DNA of 64,000 nucleotides from CAYQNU01 sp964419055 (GCA_964419055.1 CAYQNU010000006.1:132174-196173), one strand, 5' to 3'. Numbered from the stretch's first letter, positions 45,159-55,075 are shown. The notes: generated by a model not told the origin, from the letters alone. A program made the numbers and translations.

Positions 45159-46244
45159 TTGAAAAAAATCTTCATACTAATAGGTACAAGACCCAATTTC
45201 ATTAAAGTAACTCGATTTAAAGAATTGAGCGCAAATTATAATTGTGAGGTGAAAATCATTCATACTGGGCAACATTTTGATGCGAATATGGCAGATGTGT
45301 TTTTTGAACAATTTGGTTTAACGCCAGACTATTTCCTCAATGTGGGTGGGTTGTCTCCCAATGCCCAAGTAGCTCAAATAATGCTTAAGTTGGAGGAGTT
45401 ATTTACAACAATCGGTAAGCCTGACTTTTTGATGGTGCCTGGGGATGTCAACTCTACTTTGGCGGGAGCAGTAGCGGCCAATAAAATGAACATTCCCTTA
45501 ATTCATTTAGAAAGTGGTTTGCGTTCATTTGATAAAAAAATGCCCGAAGAACACAATCGAATTGTCGCAGATAATCTGAGTGATATTTGTTTAGTAACAG
45601 AACCATCAGGAATCGAAAATCTTAAAAATGAAGGAGTGCAAGCAAAAGTGTTTCATGTGGGTAATACGATGATTGATACCTTGGTGAAATTTGAACCACA
45701 AATAGAAGCTTCTACTATTTTAAAGAATTTAGGAATAAAACCACACAATTACATTTTATGTACTTTTCATAGACCCTCAAATGTAGATGATAAAGTACAA
45801 CTTCAAAAATTAATTTATTTATTGGATTCTTTATCCAAGGTGCAAAAGGTGGTAATACCGCTTCACCCCAGAACCTTAAAAATGATTAAAGAATTTGGGT
45901 TACATGAAACCCTAGAAAGCAATCAAAATATTATAATTACCGAACCATTGGGTTATTTCGAGTTTCAAAAACTCATAAAAGAAGCAACACTTGTTCTTAC
46001 TGACAGTGGTGGGATACAAGAAGAAACTACATTTAGACAAATTCCTTGTCTTACCCTTAGAGAAAATACCGAACGTCCGGTTACAATAGTAGAAGGTACC
46101 AATACTTTGATGCATTTTAACGTTACTGAAATTATTCAATATGTACATCAAATTATTAACGGAACCTACAAAAAAGGTACCGTCCCTCAATTTTGGGATG
46201 GGCATACCACCGAGAGAATATTTGAGGTGTTAACCAAAAGCTAG
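45159..46244 (+). CDS. wecB: UDP-N-acetylglucosamine 2-epimerase, non-hydrolysing (WecB)
   Basis: A 361-residue WecB-family enzyme: ILIGTRPNFIKVTRFKEL, HTGQHFDANMADVFFEQF, VPGDVNSTLAGAVAA, HLESGLRSFDKKMPEEHNR and LTDSGGIQEE. It interconverts UDP-GlcNAc and UDP-ManNAc. A UDP-ManNAc dehydrogenase is not seen in the window, so ManNAc itself may be used, or the dehydrogenase is elsewhere. Start is TTG at 45159. Confidence 0.9.
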   Translation: MKKIFILIGTRPNFIKVTRFKELSANYNCEVKIIHTGQHFDANMADVFFEQFGLTPDYFLNVGGLSPNAQVAQIMLKLEELFTTIGKPDFLMVPGDVNSTLAGAVAANKMNIPLIHLESGLRSFDKKMPEEHNRIVADNLSDICLVTEPSGIENLKNEGVQAKVFHVGNTMIDTLVKFEPQIEASTILKNLGIKPHNYILCTFHRPSNVDDKVQLQKLIYLLDSLSKVQKVVIPLHPRTLKMIKEFGLHETLESNQNIIITEPLGYFEFQKLIKEATLVLTDSGGIQEETTFRQIPCLTLRENTERPVTIVEGTNTLMHFNVTEIIQYVHQIINGTYKKGTVPQFWDGHTTERIFEVLTKS

Positions 46245-46426
46245 TACTAAAAATAATCTCAACCACAAATGACCAATTGAAGTGCTAAGAGAATTATTTG
46301 TAACAAATCATTCTTCGGTTAAAAAAAAACAATTAATGGACATTAATTATCGGAATTATTCATTAATAAAGAAAGCTTTTTCCTAATTATTCTTCATAGT
46401 TTGAACAAATAAATCACTTTAAAAAG

Positions 46427-47389
46427 TTGAATACAACTTGTAGCATTATAGTTCCTTCTTATAATAAAGTTTCATTTATTGAGCAAACAATCCAATCTGT
46501 TATAAGTCAAACAAATCCTAATTGGGAATTAATCCTAATTGATGATAATTCTACAGATGGTACTCAGGCATTGCTTGAAAAGTATATAAAATTTGATGCT
46601 AGAATCCAAATACATTTTAATTCTGAAAACAAAGGAGGAAATTATTGCCGAAATCAAGGCTTAAAATTGGCAACTGGTACTTATATTGTTTTTTTAGATG
46701 GAGACGATCTTTTGGTTCCTTTTTGTATAGAACAACGAATCCAAGCAATAGAAAACAATCCATCATTTGATATCTGGGTTTTTCCAATGGGAACATTTAT
46801 TAAATCCATTGGAGATCATTCAGCATCAAATTGGATTCCGCCATCAAATAATTCTGATTTTTTAGGTCTTTTTATAAAACACAAGCTTCCTTGGGCAATT
46901 TGTCAACCTATTTGGAAAAGAGAAAAGCTAGAAGATTTAAAAGGATTTAATGAAACATTTATTCGTTTACAGGATGTAGAATTACATACTAGAGCCTTAA
47001 TTAAGGGTTTAAAAATAAGTACCTTTCCAAATCAAAAAGTAGATTGTTATTATAGAATAGATGAACAGCGAAATGAATTGAATACGAATGATTTCATGGT
47101 TAATTTTATTAATGGCGCCATTCATTATTACATTACCTTTTATAATTCATTAAGTCAAAAACATAAAAAAAATCTAGTGGGTAGTTTATTAGAACCCTTA
47201 AGTGTTGTTTGTTATCAACTAAGAATGAGAAAAATAACACCGAATGAAGCTACAATTTTGGCAAATAGAATTATTAATACTTGTTTAATAAAAAGTCAAA
47301 AAAGATGGTTAAGTATTTATTTTTTTATTGAAAGAATGATGCCTTTTCACCCAAAAGGATTAAAAAAAATAATTGAAATCATCCTTTGA
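46427..47389 (+). CDS. Glycosyltransferase family 2
   Basis: A 320-residue GT2: SIIVPSYNKVSFIEQTIQSVI, LILIDDNSTDGTQALL, NYCRNQGLKLATGTYIVFLDGDD. It starts with TTG at 46427. It stands alone between two gaps and ends 6 bp before the convergent methyltransferase. A near-match to a -7 box (TAGTTTG, one base short) is around 46397. Confidence 0.85.
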   Translation: MNTTCSIIVPSYNKVSFIEQTIQSVISQTNPNWELILIDDNSTDGTQALLEKYIKFDARIQIHFNSENKGGNYCRNQGLKLATGTYIVFLDGDDLLVPFCIEQRIQAIENNPSFDIWVFPMGTFIKSIGDHSASNWIPPSNNSDFLGLFIKHKLPWAICQPIWKREKLEDLKGFNETFIRLQDVELHTRALIKGLKISTFPNQKVDCYYRIDEQRNELNTNDFMVNFINGAIHYYITFYNSLSQKHKKNLVGSLLEPLSVVCYQLRMRKITPNEATILANRIINTCLIKSQKRWLSIYFFIERMMPFHPKGLKKIIEIIL

Positions 47390-47395
47390 TATTTT

Positions 47396-48319
47396 TTAAA
47401 TTGATTTTTGAAAATAAATAGTACGATCTCTAAAGAATAACTTTTTCAAAAGAGATTTATTGGGGATTAGTTTATACCCTCGATACTCATAAAATGTAAT
47501 AATATCAATAGGGTCGATACTGGCAGCAGCATCTTCATCAGTATATAAGTATAAATCATAATTGGGAGTTAGTTTTCCAAATTTTAGATTTTTTTTAGAT
47601 TTAGTTATACCAAAAATTAGTTTTAATGCCCTTTTTATTACGATATAAGGCATTCTGATTATTTTTAATTCTGAAACAACAATAACATAATAAATGATTT
47701 TTTCTTTGGTTGAAAGTGCCTTAAAATTCCTCCCATTTTTTACTTTATAAATGCCGTATTTATTCCACCACCTACAATTCCAAGCATCACAATGTATTAC
47801 AAAACCATTTGGCTTCAATACTCTATCTATTTCTTTTAATACGGCATCTGGATTATGTGGATGTTCTAAAAATGTGTGTGTAAAAATAGCATCAATAGAA
47901 TTGTTTTCAAAAGGTAATTTTTCGGCATTACAAGCCACTGAGACCATATCAAACTGATTACTATATTCAATCATACTTGTTTGAGAGATGTCTAAAGGGA
48001 AATAGTTTTCAAAAAAATAAAAAGGATACCCCGATCTTCTTTGAAATTTACTTCCTCCTATTTCCATCAAAATAGCATCGCTGTTTATATTTGATTGAAG
48101 AAATTTTATTAAACCTTGAATTTCAATTGGTGAATTAGATAAATTAACTTCTATATTTTTCTTTTGAACTTCAATATTTCCAGATTCAAAACCTTTGAAT
48201 TGCTCATTATAGAATTTAGATGAAGGAGTTTCAATAGTAAAATCTAAAGTTAATTTTTTGTTACCTATAAATGAATTTGGTTTTATTGAGCAAATTTGAA
48301 TAAGGTCGTCTAATTTCAT
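47396..48319 (-). CDS. SAM-dependent methyltransferase, opposite strand
   Basis: A 307-residue protein with a Methyltransf_11-type core in its middle: LMEIGGSKFQRRSGYPFYF region as motif I, LPFENNSIDAIFTHTFLEHPHNPDAVL and EIDRVLKPNGFVIHCDAWN. The N-terminal 100 residues are unassigned. It is the only - strand gene in 2.6-54.2 kb, so it probably has its own promoter (a near-match, TATATTTA read on the - strand, is at 48348-48355). Acceptor unknown. Confidence 0.72.
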   Translation of the reverse strand: MKLDDLIQICSIKPNSFIGNKKLTLDFTIETPSSKFYNEQFKGFESGNIEVQKKNIEVNLSNSPIEIQGLIKFLQSNINSDAILMEIGGSKFQRRSGYPFYFFENYFPLDISQTSMIEYSNQFDMVSVACNAEKLPFENNSIDAIFTHTFLEHPHNPDAVLKEIDRVLKPNGFVIHCDAWNCRWWNKYGIYKVKNGRNFKALSTKEKIIYYVIVVSELKIIRMPYIVIKRALKLIFGITKSKKNLKFGKLTPNYDLYLYTDEDAAASIDPIDIITFYEYRGYKLIPNKSLLKKLFFRDRTIYFQKSI

Positions 48320-48409
48320 AAAAGTTAAATAAGAATTTAAAACTTTGTAAATATAGAAATAAACTTTTTTGGATGATATATTTATGAGAATTCATTTACT
48401 TTTTATCGT

Positions 48410-48417
48410 TAAATTTG
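48410..48417 (+). promoter_or_regulatory. Bacteroidetes -7 promoter element before the 48453 operon
   Basis: TAAATTTG matches TAnnTTTG and lies 35 bp before the TTG start at 48453, downstream of a divergent gene. A + strand promoter is needed here because the preceding gene runs the other way. Confidence 0.6.
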
Positions 48418-48452
48418 CTAAATTTTTTAAAATCGTAAAGAATTAGTGTAAA

Positions 48453-49616
48453 TTGAAAATTATATTACTATCAGACGGAATTACGCCATTCGTTACTGGA
48501 GGTATGCAACGTCATTCGGCTAATTTGGTTAAATACTTTACGTTAGCAGGACTAGAAGTAGACTTAGTACACTGCGTAAGTCAGTTACAAAATTTACCAA
48601 CTGATGATGAAGTTAATGAATCACTTTTTGGCATAAATTCTACTATCAAACTTTCAAAAATAATTACGTTGAGATTTCCAAAACCTGGTAAAATACCTGG
48701 CCATTATATTCGTAATTCATACAAATACTCAAAAGATATATTCAATTTCGTAAATTGGTCTGAATATGATTTTGTTTATGCTAAAGGTTTTTGTGGTTGG
48801 TATTACATGAAGCAAAAGAAAAAAGGGGTTAATTTACCGCCCATTGGAGTTAAATTCCATGGGTATGAAATGTTTCAACAAAATAATTCAATAACCCAAA
48901 AGCTAAAAGCACAATTACTCAAAAAAGCTACCATTTGGAACAATGAACACGCTGATTTCGTTTTTTCATATGGTGGTAGAATTACAGATTTAATTAAGCA
49001 AAATTTAAATGTTCCTTCCTCCAAAATCATCGAAATGACTTCAGGAATTGATAAAGAGTGGATTAGAAAAGATCGCTTTGAATCAAAAAATGAGGTAACA
49101 AAATTTGTTTTTATTGGAAGAAATGAAAAAAGAAAAGGAATTGAAGAATTGAATGAAGCTATTCAATTTTTACTTAAACATAAATTATTGGACTTTGAAT
49201 TTCATTTTATTGGTCCAATTCCGAAAATTAATCAGATTCAACACAAATCCATTATTTATTATGGAGAGTTAAATGACAAATCTCAAATAATCAAGATACT
49301 TGATCAAATGGATGTTTTGGTTTGTCCAAGTCATTCTGAAGGAATGCCAAATGTAATTTTAGAGGGTATGGCTAGGGGGTTAGCAATTATAGCAACCGAT
49401 GTAGGGTCAGTCAATCAATTAGTTGACAATTCAGTCGGAATGTTAATTCAGCCTTTCAAAAAAGAAGAATTAATTACTGCACTAAATGTAATGATAAAAT
49501 CAAGTTCTGAGCAGCTAATTAAATTAAAAACGGCAGCTATTCAACGAACTCAAAATCAATTTGAATGGTCTGTGTTAATTCATGAATTAATCATTGAAAT
49601 TAAGGGAATAAATTAA
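48453..49616 (+). CDS. Glycosyltransferase family 4
   Basis: A 387-residue GT-B enzyme. The N-terminus LLSDGITPFVTGGMQRHSANLVKYF is the GT4 acceptor-domain pattern; the C-terminal half has FVFIGRNEKRKGIEEL and VCPSHSEGMPNVILEGMARGLAIIATDVGSV. It starts with TTG, a context supported by the promoter 35 bp upstream, and is followed directly by the polymerase-like gene. Confidence 0.88.
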   Translation: MKIILLSDGITPFVTGGMQRHSANLVKYFTLAGLEVDLVHCVSQLQNLPTDDEVNESLFGINSTIKLSKIITLRFPKPGKIPGHYIRNSYKYSKDIFNFVNWSEYDFVYAKGFCGWYYMKQKKKGVNLPPIGVKFHGYEMFQQNNSITQKLKAQLLKKATIWNNEHADFVFSYGGRITDLIKQNLNVPSSKIIEMTSGIDKEWIRKDRFESKNEVTKFVFIGRNEKRKGIEELNEAIQFLLKHKLLDFEFHFIGPIPKINQIQHKSIIYYGELNDKSQIIKILDQMDVLVCPSHSEGMPNVILEGMARGLAIIATDVGSVNQLVDNSVGMLIQPFKKEELITALNVMIKSSSEQLIKLKTAAIQRTQNQFEWSVLIHELIIEIKGIN

Positions 49617-50963
49617 GTGGAAACATATAAAATAGAATCATATAATCAAAAGAGAAAGTCAGTTGTGATTGATTTTCTAATTATGATATCTATCTTTATT
49701 AGTTCAATGGTTTTGTTCAAACAACCTTTTGAATTTTATATTCACTACATTATTTTTCTTGGCTTACTTCCGTTTTTTGCTAATCGATATGGGTATCCAA
49801 AATATGCTGGTCAAATTCTTTTGATAACTTTAATTTTAGGAGGTTTTGATGTTTTTATTGGCAATTGTGATACGTTTATGTTTATCAAAACTTGGGGAGG
49901 TTTAGCTTTATCGCTTACTTTTTACAGTTACGTGTTACAATATTATGATTTTAATATAAAATACATTTTTGAAAAATACCTTAAATGGAGTTACTGGATG
50001 TCTTTAATATGTGTTTTACAAGCAGCATCTTTTATTGTTAAATTTAAACCGGGTTATGATTATTCTTGGATTTTAAATAAATGGGCTGCTGTTCCTGGGG
50101 GAATTATTGGACTACGTTTAAACGGGTTGTTTTCAGAACCATCTACATTGGCAGTTGTTTTAGCGCCAGCTGTTTATGTTGCCTTTTATAATGTCATTCA
50201 CAAAGAAAAGTATGTATTAAACAAATTAAAATCACTGCTATTATTAATCGTTTATGTTGGTTCTGGATCTTCAACAGCCTATATCGGATTATTGTTTATT
50301 TTACTGTTAGTTACCGATAGTTTAAGGGTTCGGTACTTTGTTTTTGGGGCTGTATTTGTAACATTTTTGGCTACTTTGTTATATAACAATGTACCTGAAT
50401 TTAAAAGTAGAGTAGACACCTCCTTTGAATTGTGGGTTAATCAAAATTATAGTATTGAAAATACGAACACATCTGGATTTGTATTGTACAACAATGCACA
50501 AGTTACTTCATTGGCGTTTGTAGAGCATCCTTTTTTTGGAACAGGATTAGGTTCTTATAATAAATCATATGAAAAATTTTCACTAACCAAATCAGTTTTA
50601 GAATATGATTTTGAGTTTAATGTAAGTGATGGAAACTCCTTGTTTTTAAGAATCGTTGTTGAGACAGGAATTTTAGGGACTGGTTTTTTCTTAATCATTA
50701 TTTTTAGAGCATTTATTGGTCGAAGTGCCGTTGGAGAAGAACGATACTTCAGATTAGTAAGTCAAGGTATATTGATAATGATTTTATTGTATTTGCTAAG
50801 GCAAGGTAACTACTTTTTAAATGCACTGCCATTGTTTGTTATGATGTATTATTTTAATTGGAGTCAATTTAAAGCCTTTCAACTTGAAAAGAAAGCGTTA
50901 CTTGAACATCAAGAAGCTCAAGAAAATGAAGAGGCAACACCCGTAATTTCTGCAACAAATTAG
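49617..50963 (+). CDS. O-antigen polymerase/ligase-like membrane protein (Wzy/WaaL type)
   Basis: A 448-residue protein with about ten hydrophobic segments, for example FLIMISIFISSMVLF and LLLLIVYVGSGSSTAYIGLLFILLLV, and a large outer loop between about 255 and 330 that contains EHPFFGTGLGSY, a typical Wzy/WaaL loop motif. It would polymerise repeats or ligate glycan to a lipid or protein on the periplasmic side. It starts with GTG at 49617 directly after the GT4 stop. Polymerase against ligase cannot be decided from sequence. Confidence 0.8.
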   Translation: METYKIESYNQKRKSVVIDFLIMISIFISSMVLFKQPFEFYIHYIIFLGLLPFFANRYGYPKYAGQILLITLILGGFDVFIGNCDTFMFIKTWGGLALSLTFYSYVLQYYDFNIKYIFEKYLKWSYWMSLICVLQAASFIVKFKPGYDYSWILNKWAAVPGGIIGLRLNGLFSEPSTLAVVLAPAVYVAFYNVIHKEKYVLNKLKSLLLLIVYVGSGSSTAYIGLLFILLLVTDSLRVRYFVFGAVFVTFLATLLYNNVPEFKSRVDTSFELWVNQNYSIENTNTSGFVLYNNAQVTSLAFVEHPFFGTGLGSYNKSYEKFSLTKSVLEYDFEFNVSDGNSLFLRIVVETGILGTGFFLIIIFRAFIGRSAVGEERYFRLVSQGILIMILLYLLRQGNYFLNALPLFVMMYYFNWSQFKAFQLEKKALLEHQEAQENEEATPVISATN

Positions 50964-50965
50964 TT

Positions 50966-52015
50966 ATGAATATACTTTTTTTATATAGTGAGTTAGCAGG
51001 TTATTCCATTGCGTGTATGAAAAAAGTGATGGAATTGTATCCTCAAGTGAAAATAACCGTTATTCGTTGGCCCATCAATAAAGAAGCCCCATTTCAGTTT
51101 GATTTTGGTGCCATTGAAGTACACGAGAAAAATACATTTTCAGCGGAACAACTCATTATATTCGTCAAAAAAATCAACCCAACTTTAATCATTTGCTCCG
51201 GCTGGATGGATAAAATCTATGTAAAAATTTGTCAAATCAATAAAGGTAAAATCCCTACTGTGTTGACCTTAGACAATCATTGGCGAGGAGATATAAAACA
51301 ACATGTAGCGCAAGTATTGAGTCCGTTTTTTATCAAAAATCGATTTTCTCACGCTTGGGTGCCTGGGGAAAAACAATATACCTATGCTAAAAAATTGGGG
51401 TTTAAAGAAGATAAAATAAACAAAGGGTTTTATTCAGCCGATGTTGAATTATTTACCACTTATCGTAATCGTTTAAAAACAGAAACGAATAGTCAATTCC
51501 CAAAACGATTGTTATATGTAGGAAGATATGTAGAACACAAAGGAATTTTTGATCTTTGGAAGGCTTTTACAGAATTACAAGCTGAACAACCCAATGATTG
51601 GGAGTTGTGGTGTGTAGGCACAGGAGACCAATGGGAGAATAGAGTTCAGCATCCAAAAATTAAACATATGGGATTTTTACAGCCCAATGAGTTTGATAAG
51701 GTCATTACGAATACCAGTGTTTATATACTACCCAGTCATTTTGAACCTTGGGGGGTTTCATTGCACGAATTTGTATCGGTCGGCTATCCCGTTATTTGCA
51801 CTGAACAGGTAGGTAGTGCCGAACAATTTTTGAAAAATAACGAAAATGGATTTTCGTTTCCTTCGCAAGATGTTGCTCAACTAAAAAAAGCGATGGTAAA
51901 CATCATGCAACTCAACGCAGCGGATTTTCAAAAGATGCAACAAAAAAGTGTTGAGCTAGCACAAACAATTACTCCCAATACTTGGGCAAGAACTTTAATG
52001 AGATTTATCTCTTAA
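50966..52015 (+). CDS. Glycosyltransferase family 4
   Basis: A 349-residue GT-B protein: NILFLYSELAGYSIACMKKVM at the start, LLYVGRYVEHKGIFDLWKAF and YILPSHFEPWGVSLHEFVSVGYPVICTEQVGSAEQFL. The last segment is the GT4 Glu-x7-Glu region. It follows the polymerase-like gene by 2 bp. Confidence 0.87.
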   Translation: MNILFLYSELAGYSIACMKKVMELYPQVKITVIRWPINKEAPFQFDFGAIEVHEKNTFSAEQLIIFVKKINPTLIICSGWMDKIYVKICQINKGKIPTVLTLDNHWRGDIKQHVAQVLSPFFIKNRFSHAWVPGEKQYTYAKKLGFKEDKINKGFYSADVELFTTYRNRLKTETNSQFPKRLLYVGRYVEHKGIFDLWKAFTELQAEQPNDWELWCVGTGDQWENRVQHPKIKHMGFLQPNEFDKVITNTSVYILPSHFEPWGVSLHEFVSVGYPVICTEQVGSAEQFLKNNENGFSFPSQDVAQLKKAMVNIMQLNAADFQKMQQKSVELAQTITPNTWARTLMRFIS

Positions 52016-52031
52016 TATATTAAATACCAAT

Positions 52032-53168
52032 ATGAAAAACAGTAAACTTCTTATTTTCATTGATTGGTTTGTTCCAGCTCATAAAGCTGGTGGTCCCATT
52101 CGTTCGGTATACAATCTAGTTCAAACCTTTAAAGATGAAATGGACATTTATATTGTTACGTCCACAAAAGATTTAGGGGAGGAAATTGAATTAGAAGGCA
52201 TAGTAAAGAATAAATGGACAACACAAGATGGAGTTAAAATAATATATCTTGAAACAGCAAAACAAAATGTTGATTTTTATAAAAAAATAATAAAAGAAAT
52301 TAGCCCTTCAACTTTTTATTTAAACAGTTTGTTTTCCAAAAACTTCACATTGCTGCCTATTCACGCGTATCGTCAATTGGGTTTAAATACAAAACTAATA
52401 ATTGCACCTAGAGGAATGTTTAGCAAAGGTGCTCTAGCAATAAAACCACTAAAGAAAAAGCTGTTTTTTATTTATGCCAAACTAATGGGAGTTTTTAAAG
52501 GGGTAGTTTGGCATGCATCTTCAGAGATTGAAAAAAATGAAATCAAATCAGTTTTCAAAAAGGAGAAAAGTATTCATATAGCTCCAAATGTTTCCCTATT
52601 TCAAAAAGATGTTGCTATTAAATCAAAGCAAAAAGGAGAATTATCAATAATTATGGTATCCAGAATATCACCCATAAAGAATATTCATATTTTGTTAAAT
52701 GCAGTAGCAACTTCAATTTTTAAAAATAACATAAACATTCAAATTATTGGAAATATTGAAGATAAAGCATATTACAATGAGTGTACTAAATTGATAGAAG
52801 AAAATAGTTTAAATGTTAAATTTGTTGGAGCCATACCTAATGAACAAATTAAGCCTTATTTACAACAATCAAATTTATTTTGTTCGCCCACAAACAATGA
52901 AAACTACGGTCATGCTATTGTTGAAGCACTCTCATTCGGTTTGCCCATTATCATTTCACAATACACCCCTTGGCGCAATTTACAAGAAAAAGGAGTAGGA
53001 TTTGATTTGCCGTTGGAAGTGGCTGCTTTTACAAAAGTCATCGATACTTTTGTTGAAATGAGTGAAGAAGAATATGCCTTATATTCATCAAAAGCTATTG
53101 AATATTCCAAATCTATTTTACTAAATCCAGAGGTAATAGAATCCAATAGAAAGTTGTTTTTAAGTTAA
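52032..53168 (+). CDS. Glycosyltransferase family 4
   Basis: A 378-residue GT-B protein: IDWFVPAHKAGGPIRSVYNLVQTF, IIAPRGMFSKGALAIKPLKK, IIMVSRISPIKNIHILLNAV and NNENYGHAIVEALSFGLPIIIS. The PRGM(F)SKGAL segment is shared by a group of GT4 proteins common in Bacteroidetes surface loci. It is the last gene of the 48.4-53.2 kb operon. Confidence 0.88.
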   Translation: MKNSKLLIFIDWFVPAHKAGGPIRSVYNLVQTFKDEMDIYIVTSTKDLGEEIELEGIVKNKWTTQDGVKIIYLETAKQNVDFYKKIIKEISPSTFYLNSLFSKNFTLLPIHAYRQLGLNTKLIIAPRGMFSKGALAIKPLKKKLFFIYAKLMGVFKGVVWHASSEIEKNEIKSVFKKEKSIHIAPNVSLFQKDVAIKSKQKGELSIIMVSRISPIKNIHILLNAVATSIFKNNINIQIIGNIEDKAYYNECTKLIEENSLNVKFVGAIPNEQIKPYLQQSNLFCSPTNNENYGHAIVEALSFGLPIIISQYTPWRNLQEKGVGFDLPLEVAAFTKVIDTFVEMSEEEYALYSSKAIEYSKSILLNPEVIESNRKLFLS

Positions 53169-53195
53169 CTTTAATCAAAATAATAATTAGATACG

Positions 53196-53203
53196 TACAT
53201 TTG
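53196..53203 (+). promoter_or_regulatory. Bacteroidetes -7 promoter element before the 53223 epimerase
   Basis: TACATTTG is an exact TAnnTTTG match, 20 bp before the ATG at 53223, within a GTACATTTGTAC palindrome-like stretch. TTTA at 53170-53173, 22 bp upstream, could be a weak -33 element. Confidence 0.6.
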
Positions 53204-53222
53204 TACACTTATTTAAATTTAC

Positions 53223-54179
53223 ATGAATTCAATAAAAATATTAGTTACTGGTGGAGCCGGAAACGTTGGTGGGGCCTTAGTAAGAAAATTAGTTGAAAAC
53301 CCTAATTATTTTGTGGTTATTGCAGATAATTTAATTACAGGTTCGATGGACAAATTACCATCAGCTAACTATACGAATTGGTCTTTTGTAAACTGTGATG
53401 TTAATGACTATAGAGACATTGCCGAAGTAATGCTTTCCTACAAATTCGACTATGTTTTTCATTATGCAGCACTGGTAGGGGTAAAACGTACTCAAGATAA
53501 TCCCATTCAAGTATTGGATGATATTGATGGGATTAAAAACGTATTGAATTTATCTAAAAATACTTCTGTAAAAAGAGTTTTTTATTCTTCGTCATCAGAA
53601 GTATATGGTGAGCCGGTTGAGTTACCGCAACATGAACATACAACCCCCCTTAACTCTCGTGTTCCGTATGCCGTTGTAAAAAATGTAGGGGAATCTTTTT
53701 TCCGTTCATTCAAAAAAGCCTATGACCTTGATTTTACCATTTTTCGTTTTTTTAATACCTATGGTCCAGGGCAGAGTAAAGATTTTGTGGTGGCTAAATT
53801 TTTGTCTTCGGCATTAAATAATCAAGACATTACTATTTATGGTGATGGCAGCCAAACACGTACTTTTTGTTACGTGAATGACAATGTAGATACTTGTATC
53901 AAAATTTTTGAGCAACAACTCGAAATGAATGATGTCATCAATATTGGCGGTGCCGATGAGGTAAAAATTATTGATTTGGCTAAGTTAGTCATTGAAATTA
54001 CTGGCTCATCTTCTAAAATTATCAATTTACCACCCTTAGAAGAAGGTGATATGACCCGTAGAATGCCCGATAACTCAAAGATGATAAAAATTCTGGATAG
54101 ACCATTAATCAATGTTAGAGATGGAATTCAAATGATGTTGAAAAATGAAGAGTTTAGAAGTCAAATTAAATTAATTTAG
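53223..54179 (+). CDS. NAD-dependent epimerase/dehydratase (extended SDR)
   Basis: A 318-residue SDR: VTGGAGNVGGALVRKL (NAD site), FHYAALVGVKRTQDNP, YSSSSEVYG, RVPYAVVKNVGESF (catalytic Tyr-x3-Lys) and RFFNTYGPGQ. It belongs to the broad UDP-glucose/GlcNAc epimerase or dehydratase group; the substrate is unclear. It has its own promoter and its stop overlaps the convergent gene's stop by 4 bp. Confidence 0.83.
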   Translation: MNSIKILVTGGAGNVGGALVRKLVENPNYFVVIADNLITGSMDKLPSANYTNWSFVNCDVNDYRDIAEVMLSYKFDYVFHYAALVGVKRTQDNPIQVLDDIDGIKNVLNLSKNTSVKRVFYSSSSEVYGEPVELPQHEHTTPLNSRVPYAVVKNVGESFFRSFKKAYDLDFTIFRFFNTYGPGQSKDFVVAKFLSSALNNQDITIYGDGSQTRTFCYVNDNVDTCIKIFEQQLEMNDVINIGGADEVKIIDLAKLVIEITGSSSKIINLPPLEEGDMTRRMPDNSKMIKILDRPLINVRDGIQMMLKNEEFRSQIKLI

Positions 54180-55075
54180 TTGATTTTCAATAAGTATTGA
54201 ATAGTATCATTTAACTTTTCAGAGAATCTATTTGCAGCTTTTTCATTTAAATGAGTTATATCTGTATAATCGGTAATCTCATAATCTTTACTTTCACTAA
54301 AATTGAGATAAAATACACTTTTATTGTCAGTAAATGAAGTAATATAAGTATTGAATTTTTGTATTTCAGTTAATGAATAAGACATCAACTCTTTGTTTCT
54401 CACTGGAGGCATTACAATAAATGTTTTGATTTTGCCCGTTTTACAGAGATCTAGTATTTTTGTGAAATATTTTTCTTGAAAAGGCAATCTGAATATGTTT
54501 CTTTTTATTGTATCGTTTTCTTTTGCAATTCCATGTTTTATATATTGACCATTTTCACGAATAAATGGAATATCATTTTTTGGTCTTAAGTCCATAATTT
54601 TCTTGGGATTCATATTGCCGATATGATAATTTAATTTATCAAAAAATGCTGTTGAAGAATAATCTTTATTGTATTCATCTCCTAACAAGTCCGAATAAAC
54701 ATAATTTCTTTTATCTGAAATAAAACTAAATTGAAAGTAATCAATACCTAAAATCAAATATTTTATTTTTTTACCTTTTTCTTTTATAAATTTTAGTTTA
54801 TAAAACAATTGATTATAAGAATCATTATCATGAGAAAAATTGTAGGTTTTTATTTGAAATTTATCAGGATTGAGTCCTCTATATATTCTACTATTACCTA
54901 ATATTAACATTTCATAATCTCTTTTAATTGCATTGTTAAATGAGAAAGTAATTTGATCTTTTGTACTTGGTCCGTTTTGCTTAGACAACAACAATGGCAT
55001 TGTATAAACGGCTATTATACAGTAAAGTAGAATAGGGATTCCAAATACAATTAATGTTGTTATAAATTTTTTCAT
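54176..55075 (-). CDS. Secreted SGNH-like partner of the MBOAT acyltransferase
   Basis: A 299-residue protein with one N-terminal membrane helix (IVFGIPILLYCIIAVYTMPLLL) and a periplasmic domain. LILGNSRIYRGL has the place of the SGNH nucleophile Ser, and YTDITHLNEKAANRF has the Asp-x-x-His pair near the C-terminus, as in AlgJ/AlgX-type acetyl-transfer proteins. It lies 3 bp after the MBOAT gene in the same operon and would pass acyl groups on to the glycan. Confidence 0.75.
   Translation of the reverse strand: MKKFITTLIVFGIPILLYCIIAVYTMPLLLSKQNGPSTKDQITFSFNNAIKRDYEMLILGNSRIYRGLNPDKFQIKTYNFSHDNDSYNQLFYKLKFIKEKGKKIKYLILGIDYFQFSFISDKRNYVYSDLLGDEYNKDYSSTAFFDKLNYHIGNMNPKKIMDLRPKNDIPFIRENGQYIKHGIAKENDTIKRNIFRLPFQEKYFTKILDLCKTGKIKTFIVMPPVRNKELMSYSLTEIQKFNTYITSFTDNKSVFYLNFSESKDYEITDYTDITHLNEKAANRFSEKLNDTIQYLLKIN

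Noticed and set aside
46296..46308. Palindrome ATTTGTAACAAAT as an operator
   Set aside because: Short, AT-rich palindromes are expected by chance in this DNA, and it is 120 bp from the next gene with no promoter beside it.
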